Shown piece after piece: positions 31,618 to 44,600 of a DNA stretch of 64,000 bases. Source of the DNA: Membranipora membranacea (lineage: Eukaryota; Bryozoa; Gymnolaemata; Cheilostomatida; Membraniporidae); the NCBI GenBank assembly GCA_914767715.1, contig OU612066.1, positions 24,838,283 to 24,902,282 on the forward strand, given 5' to 3'. The notes beneath the pieces were generated by a model. The model saw only the letters and a list, made by a program, of their open reading frames with translations. It ran no database searches and had not been told where the DNA came from. How positions within the stretch are numbered: the first letter of the stretch is position 1; the number at the start of each line of letters is the position of its first letter. Made by a program: the position numbers and the translations under genes.

Positions 31618-32924
31618 TCTACAACACAATGCACAACACCACAAGACCAAGAAATACTGAAGACAAAGACATATTGATGAACCAGAACTATAGAGCATCG
31701 ATTGCTTGAGAATGATGTAACAATCAATTTACTTTGTTGATATTGTCACTAAGTTTATATTTTGTTGCATTAATATCACGTTGATGTTCTTGAAATATCC
31801 GTATTATGTTATTCACTATTTTATCGCTTAAAATATATTATATTGCATTGAAACACTACCGTTGTCTATTTGATAAGAATAGAATATCAGGTTATTAGTC
31901 AAGCCATGCCTATGAAGGTGAGTCCATAATAGGATCATTTTTCAAAACGGTTATAGCAGTATCAATGATTTTTCTATATATCCCTTCCCATTTAATGTTT
32001 TTGGGACTATTAAGTATGTTTGTTGGTGATGTTTGTGGATATCTAGCATCTAGCATTAGGTTCCAAACCCTATATAAGCTTCATAACCTCTTATCTTACT
32101 GAAGAAATCGAAATCAGAAATCTCACCTATAACCTTAACTAGATTGCCACTATAATCACGAAATGTCATGTGAAAACTAGCAGATAACTTTCAATGACTG
32201 ATCACGACCGATTATTATGTGTGATAGCACACCGGCTAATTTGTGATAGCCAGTCATTGTTATTATAACCATAGCATATAACATGGAAATTTTCAAGATC
32301 TGGAATTTTTTTTAAATGTGTCATTTTTTTCGATATTCCAATTGCCAACACTGATGAAAACTATTTGATCATGCAAAATCAGAAAAAACCTCCAAAAATC
32401 CTCCAACAACGTTGATTGATATGAACATATGAAGGAGAACACTCTTCACATGAAAGCATGTGAACATCCGTAGTGGTTGAGTACAAGTGTGTCTGTGAGC
32501 AGAGGACAATAATGATACAACTGTCCTGTATGAAATACGGTAATCTAGGGGCCACTCAATGTGCAGAGGTTATGCTTATTTTAACCGACATCAAGCTTTT
32601 GAATAATCTTGCGGAAACCTATTAATCATTTCCAAACAGGTAGTCATGTTCTGTATCTCCAATACTGTCATGACGTGTATATGCATTATTTTTCCACATT
32701 AACTTTTGCAGATTGAACTAGTACTATTTTTCAATATTAAACTTTACAAAACTAATACCAGGAAAAGTGCACGATGGCTTTTTTTGGCTGTGTTAAACAT
32801 GATCATATAAATATAACAAAATAAGTTGTTTGACATTTTTGCCCAGAAGTTACTGGACACACTTTTGGGTAAAAACTTACTTGTCAGTTCTCCTGTTGGA
32901 TGTTTCTAATTGAAAGACCCCCCC
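31618..32924. other. 3' flank and intergenic, no gene seen
   Basis: It contains the presumed 3' UTR of the cationic peptide gene, AT-rich sequence and a short poly-C run near 32921. No coding signal recognised. Confidence 0.4.
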
Positions 32925-33115
32925 CCCTGATGGTACATCACAGGAAAGTACCACCATATCACATGAACAATGCTATGCAAGCGGTACTTACTAATTTGCC
33001 TGTAGCAGGAGCTGTGACTATATACATAGATGCTAGACACTAGCGAAAGTTCAGAAACTCAACATTTTCAGCTCCGAAATCTTTAATGACTTAACACAAT
33101 ATTCTGACAGCAATC
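32925..33115 (+). pseudogene. Orphan relic of the receptor LNET exon
   Basis: It aligns with 49293-49666 and 2848-3209 (AACAATGCTATGCAAGCGG, AATTTGCCTGTAGCAGGAGC, then CTCAACATTTTCAGCTCCGA) but has several stops and indels. No other receptor exon is recognisable beside it, so it marks a fifth, nearly erased copy or a dispersed exon. Confidence 0.65.
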
Positions 33116-33119
33116 GCCA

Positions 33120-35047
33120 AGTTAAGTGTTTTCTCAGTTATTTAAAGTCAAAAATGCTCAGTTGTAGTTATCTCCTCCTTACTTTTTCAAAAGCTTTCTC
33201 CTTCCTACACTTATTTATTCAGAATAACCATATTTGGTCACCTGGATCGTTAGTCAATCACCTAACTATTCATTTATGTTTTTCTGCGAAAAACTCCAAA
33301 TCTGAGGAGTGCCAAGTTCTCAAAAGCTCATGCCAAGGTTGTGAGACATTATAAAGCTAATAAAGTAGGACAAAGTAGCAAAAAAGTGTCCAATAAAATT
33401 TAAAAGTTTGCTTTGAAGACCAGCCAAGCACATTTTCTCTCAGCAAAAAATCCACCAAACCTGCCATGAGCCGCTGCAGACTGGTTGGAAGATAGGCTTT
33501 ATTGTGTAAGGTGGATAGATTTTAACGCATCTCAAGCTCATTATTCATCTTAAATGATTTCCAAGTATTCATAAATACTCGTAAATACTCGTATATTATT
33601 CATCTTTAATGACTTTCAAGCGCTCACAAATACTTATCTAATTGAATCTGTATTTTCCGAATTGAATTCTTTGATAAACTTGCATATATCAAAAACTTGT
33701 TTACGGAAAGTTGACTCTGGGAAATCAATTGCTACTATTGCTACAGGTCTTGGATATTTGAGGTGATGTAGTCTGTATAGCTCAAAGATTATAGATTGAG
33801 GCTACATATCAGAGTGATTAACTGGTCTGCAAATAGTTTTCCAAAACAGATTGTCCTTTTTAAGGGATGCATTCGAATTAGGTGAAATAATGACATCAGC
33901 CCTTGACATACTAACTGAAATTGGCATTTGAATCATTTCAAATGATATTCCAACATTTTTTAGCCTTTGATGACTGAGAATCTTTAATTGTGATCAACAG
34001 ACGTGCCTCTTGTTTACTCTATAGGAAGTGAAACTGACAGATCAGGTTCATGACCTCAGCTGAGGCAAGAAATGTGAGCAAGAATTCTCTGCCTATCAAT
34101 TACTGCTATCAACAATGAGATGAAGAACAAGGCGATTAAGAAAGAAATGGTAGGGGAGGCAAAATTCCGAGGCTAGTCAAAAGCAGCAATAGGAGGGGTG
34201 CTGTTACTAAGCAATTTTAAGGCATTAAATTAGCAAATAGAAATCCCAAAAGACCTGATTCAGACATGAAATAATCAATTATATCATTTTTGGACCACTC
34301 CATTCAGCTTTCTAAGGGAGGCAAGGCCTCCCTGCCTCCCCTAGAAATATGGGCCTGCACCAGCCAGGCCACCAGCACTGACCAAAACTCTGAACTAAGA
34401 CCGCACTTTGGCCACAGATTGCTTACCTGTCATTGTTTTCTTATCCTCCTTCCATCTACGTAAGAGCGCAAGGTAATCACTAAGCAAATATTGTTGGATT
34501 TGAGTAGTCCCAATTCATTTCATTCATAACATAGACTCCTTGGCAAGTTGGGTGAAAGGGATATGATATTGTACGATAGCATAGTACAATAGCATAGTAC
34601 AATAGCACAATGACAGTGTGTTGATTGTAGGCATTTGCTTGCGTTATATTTTGTTGGTACAGCTCTATTTATCCTAAAAGTAAATGGAGGGAATTCTATA
34701 GCAATTCGGGAAGATAATTCCTACAAACGATTTCTTGTTCGTCTTGAACAAAATTTGTAGTGAACATGGTTTAGATTTGGCTTTTTCAGTGGATAGGCCA
34801 CTGTTCAATGATAGAATTTTCAAAATACACCCAAATGTTTGAGCTTAAATTTTACACGAATGTCATCCCAATATTTTAATTATTGAAAAACACAAATGTA
34901 ATTATGCTGGATGCGTATAGGATTATGATAATTGTGTGTCTGGAGGGCTCACCCCTAATAACACACAGTGAGCTGTATCTGCATGGTCGACCTTGGTGTA
35001 TTTATCACCATTTAGGAATTGCAGTCCTGAAATAACCATAAGGTCGT
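33120..35047. other. Intergenic with short tandem repeats
   Basis: Small direct repeats at about 33540-33645 (TCATCTTAAATGA / TCATCTTTAATGA and AAATACTCGTA) and at 34565-34610 (GCATAGTACAATA units). No gene recognised. Confidence 0.45.
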
Positions 35048-38000
35048 CACGGGCAAAAAAGGTCTATATGTATTTGCAACGGATATTGCAATGTAAATTA
35101 AAACAGACGTAATAGACCATGGCGAGTCCAAATCTGCGGGAATTATCCCCCTACGCCTAGCGGTTCAAAAGATACAACCCTTACAAAACGGTCTATTTGC
35201 ACCATGCCACGCCATTGTTCAGGCAAAAATGGTCTATTTGTTGCTTTCTCGAGAGGTAAAACACATTGTCACTTTATTTGCACAAAGCTCTTCAAAAGTC
35301 ATTTAAACAGACTCATCAAGAAGAAAGGTTAGTAGTTTCTCTCATTTTCATGATTAGTACCAATATTGGACATTGCATCAGTGTATTTTTCATGTGAATG
35401 CCGAGCTTAAACATGCTAAGTCAGAAGATGCTAAAAAATTATAACCTTTGGCGTAAGATGACATCATCGCCTATTACCCAATCAGAATGTAATGATTATT
35501 CAGTTCCCTCTCCGCATGCATGTGACCACTTTTTTGTCCAATGAGATTTCTCGAAATAAGCTCCGCCCACTATTGAGAGAGCACCTGTTACGATCTGCCA
35601 TTTATTTCACAGCCATCACACAGGAAAGACCTCTATTAAATTTACAATGATTCCAAACTGCAGTTGTGGACGTTGCACCATCAGTCACAGATTCTTTTGC
35701 CAGCCTGCAGGGACATCAAGCAGCTCAGCCTCCTCTCTCCCAACTCTTTCTATCTCGCTCACGAGAATAGACCAAACTGGTAAGTTACAGACACACATTT
35801 ATTACGTCAGTTGAAGTTTACAAGTTATTGACATCAACCTATCATTCTGTCATCCAAAGTTGTGGCTATCTAGTAACCCTGTCCTAATTGATCTATCCTA
35901 AACTACTCCAATCTAAATTGTAGACTTAGCAGAGCGGGGTGAGTTTGGTGAGGGAGCGCGTATCATCAGGGCAAACCCAAGTGCCACTAAGCGGGCAGAA
36001 AAGAGACGGTTGGTGAATTCTGGCCAAGCCAAATACATCAGCTCATCAGCTCAGGAGTCAGTGCCAAGGCAGTTACGCCAGAGACCTTGCCCTGCAGAGG
36101 GTCATCTCAGCCCGGTTTTTAAATGTCACACCATCACAGAACCTGAAAGGCAGCAGGCATTAGATGCCTACTGGGGACAAGGAAGACGGGAAGGCCGCTG
36201 GGCCTACGAGGCCCAGTCAGTAAGATCGGTAAGTACCACCATGTTTCATACGTTCTTACTGTTACGATGTTATCTCTGCCAGTATGTTTGCTTTTGTTTT
36301 CTCAAACTTGTTTGTATGTACCGCTTAAACTCCAAATCAACTGCCTCTTAATGTTGTGACTGTTCTCTTTCAGAGTGCTCCTGGACGTGTAACATCTAGG
36401 AGAAAGTCTGTCTCCAACCAGTATTTTATTACCATGGCAGACAACACGCAGAGACGTGTTTGTAAGGAGTTTTACAACTGTACACTCGATGTGTCGTATC
36501 ACAAGGTTTGTGCCTTCGATAGTTTCTGTTGGAAATGAGCTATGAATTATGGGTAACTGTGTCTTTGAATAAAGTCAGAGCTGCTGTTGATTAGCTTCTC
36601 CACTAACAGCGTTTGTAACTCTTCACTTATCTCTTTCAGGCGGCAAGAACTAAGAAGGTGTGCGTCAATAATATCCGGACGCCACCAACCCCTCACACAC
36701 CAGCAAACAAAGTTTCTGAGATCACCATACGGCTTGCCAAGGAACGTCTCAGGACTTTTAACAGGTAACTAAGTCTACCCATTGAAAGTTAGACGCAATT
36801 GACTCATTGGTGGATTAAGCTGGTACATCAGTTCAGTCGCTGTAGCTTGTTCATGATTTATGTGAAGGTTGTGCTTACCATCGGTTCTGTTTTTATTTCC
36901 CCAGGATACCAGCTCACTACTGCCGAGCAAAGTCGAAGAAGTTTTATCTAGAGCATGGACTCAATATCCGTATTCTATACGACGATTTCCGCAGCCACTG
37001 CCAAGCCATTCCTCCATCAATCAGCTGGTATAGAGAGTGGTTCAATACAAACACCAACATCGGGTTCTTTATACCCAAGTCAGATCTGTAAGTAGTCCAT
37101 TCCACTGTAAATTTATGGTAAACTGAGATAGAGTCTGTATCGTGCGCTTCAATAGATTGGATGCTATTCAGTTATCAATGCTCTTGAGCAAAGTTGCATA
37201 ATCCAACCTTGTTTTTGTTTTAGCTGTGACCGATGTATCCAATACGAGCGGGTAGGAGGTGATGCGGCAGCCCATCAGACCCATAAAGACAGAAAAGAGC
37301 TGAGTAAGATCGAGAAAGCTGGAGATCGAAGCAAGCCGAATACCATCAACGTAAGCTTCGATCTCCAGCAGATCATGCAGGTGCCACGCTTGGCAGCGGG
37401 CTCTGCCTTTTATAAACGAAAATTAACTCTTTTTAACCTTTGTTTTCATGCAACTCTAAGTGATGCCAGTACACATGGTTACTGTTACACCTGGACGGAA
37501 GTGGAAGGCATGAGGGGAGGCAATGAAATTGCCTCGTGTCTCTTCCACTTCCTAACCACAGTACCGTCCCTGATCACAGAAAAAAACATCATTCTGTGGT
37601 CAGACGGTTGCGTGGGACAAAACAAGAACCAGATGGTTGTAGCTGCTCTGCTAGCTGCCATCTCCACTCGACCTGCTCTTGATGGTGAGATCAGCATTGC
37701 CATCAAGTACTTTGAGACAGGCCATAGCATGATGGAGGCCGATGGCATGCATGGTCTCATTGAAAGAGCAGGGAGGGGTGTTGAGCTTGGCACTCCAGAC
37801 AGCTACTACACGCTCTTCCAGACAGCGAAAGTCAAGCCGCCTAGATATACCGTGAAGGTGATGGATTTCACAGATTTCCTAAATTTCAGAGAGCTTTCTG
37901 AAAGGGCAATCCGTGAAACCTCCCTGATCGGTATATCGCAGTGGCATACGATCCGACTCGTAAAGGCTGGGACAGCCATTTCTATGGCTGTCAGTAAGAA

Positions 38001-38977
38001 TTACGAGGCGGATCTGAGACAGGTCAGCTGGAGGAGGGTTGGGGCACCAGCCAACCTTCGACTGATTAATGCTGCCTATGAAAAGCCCCAGCGTGTGCCA
38101 AGGCTAAAGCTCAAAGACTGCCTGGAGCTCGTTGATAAGCTTGCGAATCATCGTGTAGCCAGGCAGTTCTTTGAGGGGCTTGTCAGGGACCAGGAGCGCC
38201 TGTATCCTGCTGTGGCAGAGCAGACTCAGGAGGATGACATCTGATGTCATCCTAGCCCCTGGTTCTGGAAGAGTATACGGAATTGACGGAACCAAAGTTC
38301 ATGGTGTACAGTAGCCTGTGTACTAGCATCACTTAGAGTTGCATTTTTATTGATAATGATTATTTTTTACAGTATTGTTGTTTTCTATTGAATTTTTGCT
38401 TGGTTAGCTGATTTTCTTTGTTTTGTTTTTTGTTTTTTTGTTATGTTTAAATTTCCATTTGATAGAAAAATAAAATGGAAAATGACACCCTTACTTCAAA
38501 CATTGTGTAGTATTTCTGACTGTGGTTTTACTCAGAACAAGTAAATAGATCTGGTAATTGCACCTTTGGGATTGTCTCCCCTGTGCGGGATGGTTATGAG
38601 TTGATAAAAGTTTGATGAGGATGGCATAAATGGACAAGGTGGTGTGTTGCTGCAATAAAATGACACATAGACCGTTTTTGTTTGTCAATTCTGGCCAGCT
38701 GCTGTGTTGGACTTAAGGCAAAAAGGTCTGTTTGCATGCAGATAGACCATTCTCGCTTGTAACTTCGGGGGTATTTTTGTTTTTTGCGCGTTACGCGCAA
38801 GTGCCTTTACTGATCCACACAAGTTTGGTATTGAATGAAAGCCTGAAAATAGCTTAATAGACTAGCAGTTGAGTTTTTTTGAAATAATAAAATGAATAAT
38901 TGAAAACCATTGTTGACTCAGAAAAAACGTAATATTATATAATATAAAAAAATACAGATAGACCTTTTTTGCCTGTG
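35048..38977 (+). mobile_element. DNA transposon with DUF7869-type gene
   Basis: Ends are inverted repeats: CACGGGCAAAAAAGGTCTAT at the left and, in reverse complement, CACAGGCAAAAAAGGTCTAT at the right, with similarity continuing as xTGTATTT. The motif GGTCTAT recurs subterminally at both ends in both orientations (about 35070, 35111, 35201, 35231, and 38669, 38742, 38958), as expected for transposase-binding sites. One intact gene lies inside. No clear target-site duplication was found. Superfamily not assigned. Confidence 0.82.
35647..38244 (+). CDS. DUF7869-type transposase-like protein, 6 exons
   Basis: Exons 35647-35779, 35924-36228, 36374-36505, 36640-36764, 36905-37087, 37224-38244; all GT-AG and in phase; 632 residues. 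The N terminus has CSCGRC. About residues 230-300 carry HYCR-x2-SKKFYLEHGL, an aromatic PSISWYREWF block and CDRC, the usual zinc-associated region of this family. The core has FDLQQ (Asp about 339), LWSDGCVGQNKNQ (Asp about 420), then EADGMHGLIE (Asp about 466, Glu about 473), consistent with an RNase H-like DDE fold. DUF7869 proteins are expanded in many invertebrates; a transposase role here is inferred from the inverted repeats around the gene. No frameshift or stop. AATAAA follows at about 38467. Confidence 0.85.
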
Positions 38978-39859
38978 ATTCATGTTACGGTTGAATTTGT
39001 ACGTTTTTACAAAATCATGCCCTGGGACGGTCTTTCATTACAGGGAAAGAATTTGTTACCGTTGTGCCTTGTTTATCTTTTCCAAGGGATTTAAAGGCAA
39101 TGTAATATTAGAATATCAAAACCTGAGGATAATCTTTGTGTCTCAAGACTTGCTGCTTCTTATGATTAAGGCATTACTACATCTGATTAGAATTGAAGGT
39201 TGATTTAAATCAGGTGTCTTGTCACAAGCCACATCCCGGAGCATAGGCGGCGAAATTTGTTGCCTTAGTGGCCAGGCCACAATATCTGCGCCAGGTTGCT
39301 CTCTGTTTGCAGGCGGGTCGCAGCACATCTGGGTGCCAACCAAAGCCCAGTAGACGATGGACCGCAGATACATTTGATATGAGGCCCTTTCGAGTAATTT
39401 AATACTGCCTTCCTAGCTATACCCACCTTATCAATTTAGCTAGAATAGTTAGGTGTAATTTAAGCATAAAACATCAAGTCTAATTGTGGAGTAAGGCTGT
39501 ACAAAAAGAAATGTTTATGGGAGAGCCTGCAATTCAGTTCATTCTCCAAAACCCTATAATTGTGACAAATAGATGAAAGGAGTCTTTGGCATCAAGCTTT
39601 ACATAACTTTCCCATTGACACAAAGCTTGCAGGTACCTTGACCAAGGAGTAAAAAACTCTGTCTTTGACTATTGTTAAAAAATTTGCTCTGTACCCCTTT
39701 ACTCTGTGAAGCAGTCTAGCCACATGCTTGAAACTCAAATGTTTTACACAGATAGATAGGTGGGGTGATAACTCTATACTGCAAATGAGCCATCAAAATT
39801 CAACAATAAGAGAAGACAACTTCTTAGCCTAAGATTTGCCAAAATTGACTCTAATGAAC
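38978..39859. other. Intergenic, no gene seen
   Basis: It contains a GC-richer patch at about 39215-39355 that stands out from its surroundings and may be a short interspersed element. No RNA gene signature was confirmed. Confidence 0.4.
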
Positions 39860-40250
39860 TGAGTTGGTCCTACCATTATCACATTGCATTATCGACCAGA
39901 GCAGGAATATGATATAAAAGATGAACTGATCCATATCAGGTATTCAGGTATGTATTTTATGTTCTATTTTTGTCCTAGGTGTCCAAGGGGCTTAAAATCG
40001 ACTTGATTGACTGGAGGCTGCACCCCAAGGATTTTAGTGTTACGTAGCATCCGAGGATTTGAGCGTTTGAAAAGTTCCAAGATTGAGCAAGTGTGAAGCA
40101 ACCGAATTACTGGAAGTCAGTTGCAACACACATCAATCATTGGCAAAGAATATTCGGTCTACCATTACACTGTCATGGTTTTGATAATGTGCAAGTTTTG
40201 ACGCATTTTGATTAAAATAATTCACAATAACTTAATCTACCATCATTCTA

Positions 40251-40809
40251 TCACAGAGTAAGGATATACAGAGGGGACACTTCAATGATAGTAATAGTGC
40301 TTGCGGTTTTTAGCCAGTGGGGGAAATATTCAATCTCGATATCTGCCAAATTTCGATAAATATATAATATAATATGAAAATTATAGTTTCAACGGAGATA
40401 ACCCATGCAGACAGTGCTACCTTTGTGGTTTGGGTCAGTACACCAACTTTTCCTAATTTTGATGACCAGCCATCTATCAATTGTCTCATGTAAATCTATA
40501 TGAATAAAACTGCTTTTAAAAACCTAGATTACTCATAGCCTATGTATCCTAGCAAAAAATTACAAGAATATGGTGTAGAGCTTGAAGGTTGGACATTTCA
40601 AAAAATGTGAAAAACAGTCACTAGGATTAATACAGAATGAATTATGACCCATCAAAGGTAGCTATGTCTGCATGGGTTATCTCCATTGTAACTAATATAA
40701 TTATCGAAATTTGGCAGATATCCAGATTGAATATTTCCCCCACTGGATAAAAACCGCAGACACTATAACTATCATTGAAGTGTCCCCTCTTCATATCCTT
40801 ACTCTGTGA
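40251..40809. mobile_element. Foldback element in a copy 3 intron
   Basis: Long terminal inverted repeats of about 170-190 nt (TCACAGAGTAAGGATATxxAGAGGGGACACTTCAATGATAG at the left; its complement at the right) around a unique centre. A perfect 5-bp direct repeat TTCTA flanks it (40246-40250 and 40810-40814). No coding capacity. Lies between the LNET and CCP exons. Confidence 0.85.
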
Positions 40810-41659
40810 TTCTATGTTCCTATTATATTATACCATCATCATGTTCTTACTCTACCATACCACACAAGTAATCATGATTGATTGATTTTTAGTGAGGTCT
40901 TGTAATACCAACATTGCAAATCTGGACATGCAGGGTTAGAATGGGAAACTGATCGGAACTACAGAGCCTCTTGTCTGCATGGGTTTGAACTTCGGCACAA
41001 AACACATTCAGTTGCAACGATCGGCAATGGGACCCCCCGCTGGAATGTATTGCTCAAAACGCGAGTGTTCAAACACACACAACAGAATCTTCCCCGAACA
41101 CAGGTACTGACTTTTATCTGCACAGTGTCTGTGTCCATTTAACTTTACCGTCTTATTATAACTACAAGTTTAACTGAAAACCAAAATGTTATTGGACTGC
41201 TTGGATAGAATCATTGCATTTTCCTAGACACCAAATTTACAACTATTTCTGTAGTTTTTTTTTTATGACAGGCTAGAAGCTCTTTTTCACTGCAGTTGTC
41301 TTACAATTCCCACAGTGTAAAGTCATCATCAATAATTTGACTTGCTTACAGGGCCAACTGACCGCATAGACGGTGGAGATCAGGAGCCTCGAAGTCTAGA
41401 ACAACTCACCACTGGAACTAGACAAACTCCGACTGAGAAAACAGTTACTAACGATTCAGCAATAACATCTGCTGCTTCTATAATATCCATCATTGCACCA
41501 ACTCCGGGCTTATTTACAGTCATTGCAATGTTACTGATTCGGTACTGCACAAAAGATATTCCACTGTCTGTCATAACAAGGGTGTAAGTTTAAGACGACT
41601 TTGTGAAGGTATGTCTGCGCATTGATTGATATTGGTCTAAATTTTACAATTTTTAACTT

Positions 41660-44600
41660 GGTTACCCATCACTCTGGTAAGGAATCACTTCAATCATTGA
41701 ATCATGTACATCGAAAACTACATTGCATGTATGTAGTTTTGAAACATGGGTCTAACTTGGAGTTATGCGTTCACAGTTCTATTAAGCAAGTGTCAAAGAT
41801 GGGATTATAATTGCAAGGACCTGCAAAGTCAATAAACCATTGTCAATTATATGTATGTACAGTTAATGTGGAATAGGAATGTGGAATATGCTCAGGACTA
41901 GAATTGATGAGATAATTGAGCAAATTATGAACAAGTAAAAAAAAGAGGTGGTATGGTGCAGCACATGTGTGATATGCTGAATACAAGGATTGATGAGACT
42001 CAGATACTATCATGGTCCATAAATTTCCAATAGCCTATGACTACATGTTATAATAATTATAATTTATAAAAATGATAACATCAAGATGACGGGAAGCTGC
42101 CGTAGCGGACAGACGTATCATCTTAAATATGGATGGCTATCTGTACAGCCAGCACTTCCAGCTCTATCAACATGACAACAATGACAAAAACGCATATATC
42201 ACAACCCTGACAACTACTGATGGCCAACTGTGCCTCGACTGCGCCGACAGCTTGGCCACCCTAGGGCGCCTTATCCAGACACTATACCACATCACCCGAC
42301 TCTGACTTTAAACTGCATGTTAAAAAGAGCGTCCACTGCCCAACCAATTCAAGCGATACAAATCAATCGAATGCCAACAAAAATCTTCAGGCAAATCAAA
42401 CAAAAACAATAAACCAGCTAAATTTAGACATAGGGCTATGTCCAATAACGCCTAACCAACACAAAATCCTCACAGGGGTTTGCCTTACTATTTGTCCCAG
42501 TATTCATTTCAAAGCATTACACCAAGGACAAGTAATTACCAATTTGTAAGAAATGGATTTTTTAGATTAAAATTGTTTGTGTATCTATGAGTTGGCTTCT
42601 CATGGTTAATGAGGCTTTCCTCACAGCTTGGTTGTTGAAGCAACTCTGAATCCTGATTGGCTGAACATCAGGATATTTAATGTTGGGCAAAGGTCATTAG
42701 CTTTCCTTTCCTTTCTTTGCCTCAGACAAGGTAGCGCTGTACTCTCGAGTTTTTGAAACTCTCCATCCCCCCTTCGATCACCTTGTATTTGTTACTCACA
42801 TGACGTTCTTTCTAGTTGTAGAATGTGTGAGAAGAGTGCCACAGGATTACCTGCTACAGTAGAGCACTCAATTTTTCGATTTAGAGACCAACGCTTACAC
42901 AGATTTAGACCGATCATCCTCACGATCTGGAGATTTCTGTTTTCTGTTTGGAGACTAATCTTGGAGCGTGTGACTAACCATCACCCAAAATTCAAACGGT
43001 CACAGCTGGGGTGAATCGGCATTCACCAACCCGCCGGCATCCTATTTTTCGCCAAAACTCTTATTGCCATGACTGAAATTTGTTCTTTATACCTGAAGTC
43101 TATTTCACGCATTTCGTAAATTAAAGTATAAAGCAATTTGTAAAGTTGCAGCCATTTGATTGTGTAGCAATAATTGACATGAGAAAAAATATAAATTTCC
43201 ACATGTTCAAGGACTACCCTTTGTCAGCTTGAAAACATCAATCCTATGCCCACACCATGATAAAGATGCCTTTACTTATTATATTTTCCTTAAAGCTGCA
43301 AAAGTAGTAATGACAATATTCATGGTTATTCACAATTAAGTGATGATGATATTTTTTAATGGTGATGGCTTACTGATGGCACTACAGTTGATTATCCCTG
43401 AAATCCCTTTTACCTATCCACGTTCATAAGTTTGCAGTGGCGCCTAATCCGTGTTTATTTACAACTTAGATGTCATAATTTTCATTGGCAATAACTTGTT
43501 CGAATGTAGAGTAGACAATTAATCCCTTAATTACTGAATCAGACAATTAAAAATCAGCAAGAATGGATGATTTGTCAGACAGCCAAAATTTGGTTTCATT
43601 GTTTCATTTGTGATAATCCAAATAAATCTGAATGATAAACATGACTGAGCAAAAAACAATGCAAACAGATTTTACCTTGTGAATTTTATTAATTCTCACA
43701 AGAAATAAGCGTCATTTAATTTCGGCAAATTTAACGTCAATACGCAGTGTTGAGAGGAGTGTATTTCATGGAATGAATTTTGTTATTACACAATCAGAGG
43801 AGGGATTATGTTTGATAGTACCTGCATATTGCCATGCAAGAAGAAGATTGGGTGCTTCCCCTAATCATCATGTTTTCTACTCCCACAATTAGTTGCCGTT
43901 TTCTCGCTGGGCAAACATTAATAAACCCAACTCACATTGGTACATAATTATACTCCAAACCTAGTGGAAATTGCTTCAATTCATATTGAATTCAGCATTC
44001 CTAGCCTAAATGGTTTTGACAATTACCCACACAGTTTTCTAAGGTACCTGTCCATGACCTACAGGTCAATGGTGATCATTTCTGGTCCCTGATAAGAGAG
44101 CAAACAGCAGTATAACATTTTGCTTACTGCAGCAGGTGACCTTCAGCATCCACTCAAACACCACCCATGATGTTCAGATTTTTAGAGGAAAATAACCCAC
44201 TGATGGCTGAAGAGGTTATAATCCTACAATTACACAATTGTCAAACCTTGAAAATACTAAGCCCTCCGTCAACAGGCAAGTAAGCTTGAGGATAAAATCG
44301 TAAAGGCTTTCAAATCATTGATTTGCGTATGCTGCTAAGACAACATGTGTTAGTATTGCATGGGAGAGATTTCCTGACGATGTAAGAAAGTTTCTGGTTG
44401 CGTTGTAATCTAATTTTGCCTGACAATGCATAGCTTCTTTGCAGAGGGATTTTTCATTTGATTTTATTGCCAGCGGTCCTTACCAACAGTTACGATGTTT
44501 CACAAATGTATGGCAGCTGTCCTATTCCAGGAGGCGATAATTTAAATTATAGCAATAAATGCTCTGATACCTGGCATATCAACTCCACTATTTGGTCTTC

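Noticed and set aside
37485-37793. Long open frame on the minus strand inside the transposase gene
   Set aside because: It is a shadow of the long exon of the DUF7869 gene, whose plus-strand product has clear family motifs.
39215-39355. GC-richer patch considered as a tRNA or other structured RNA
   Set aside because: No cloverleaf, box A/B promoter pair or terminator could be identified by eye.
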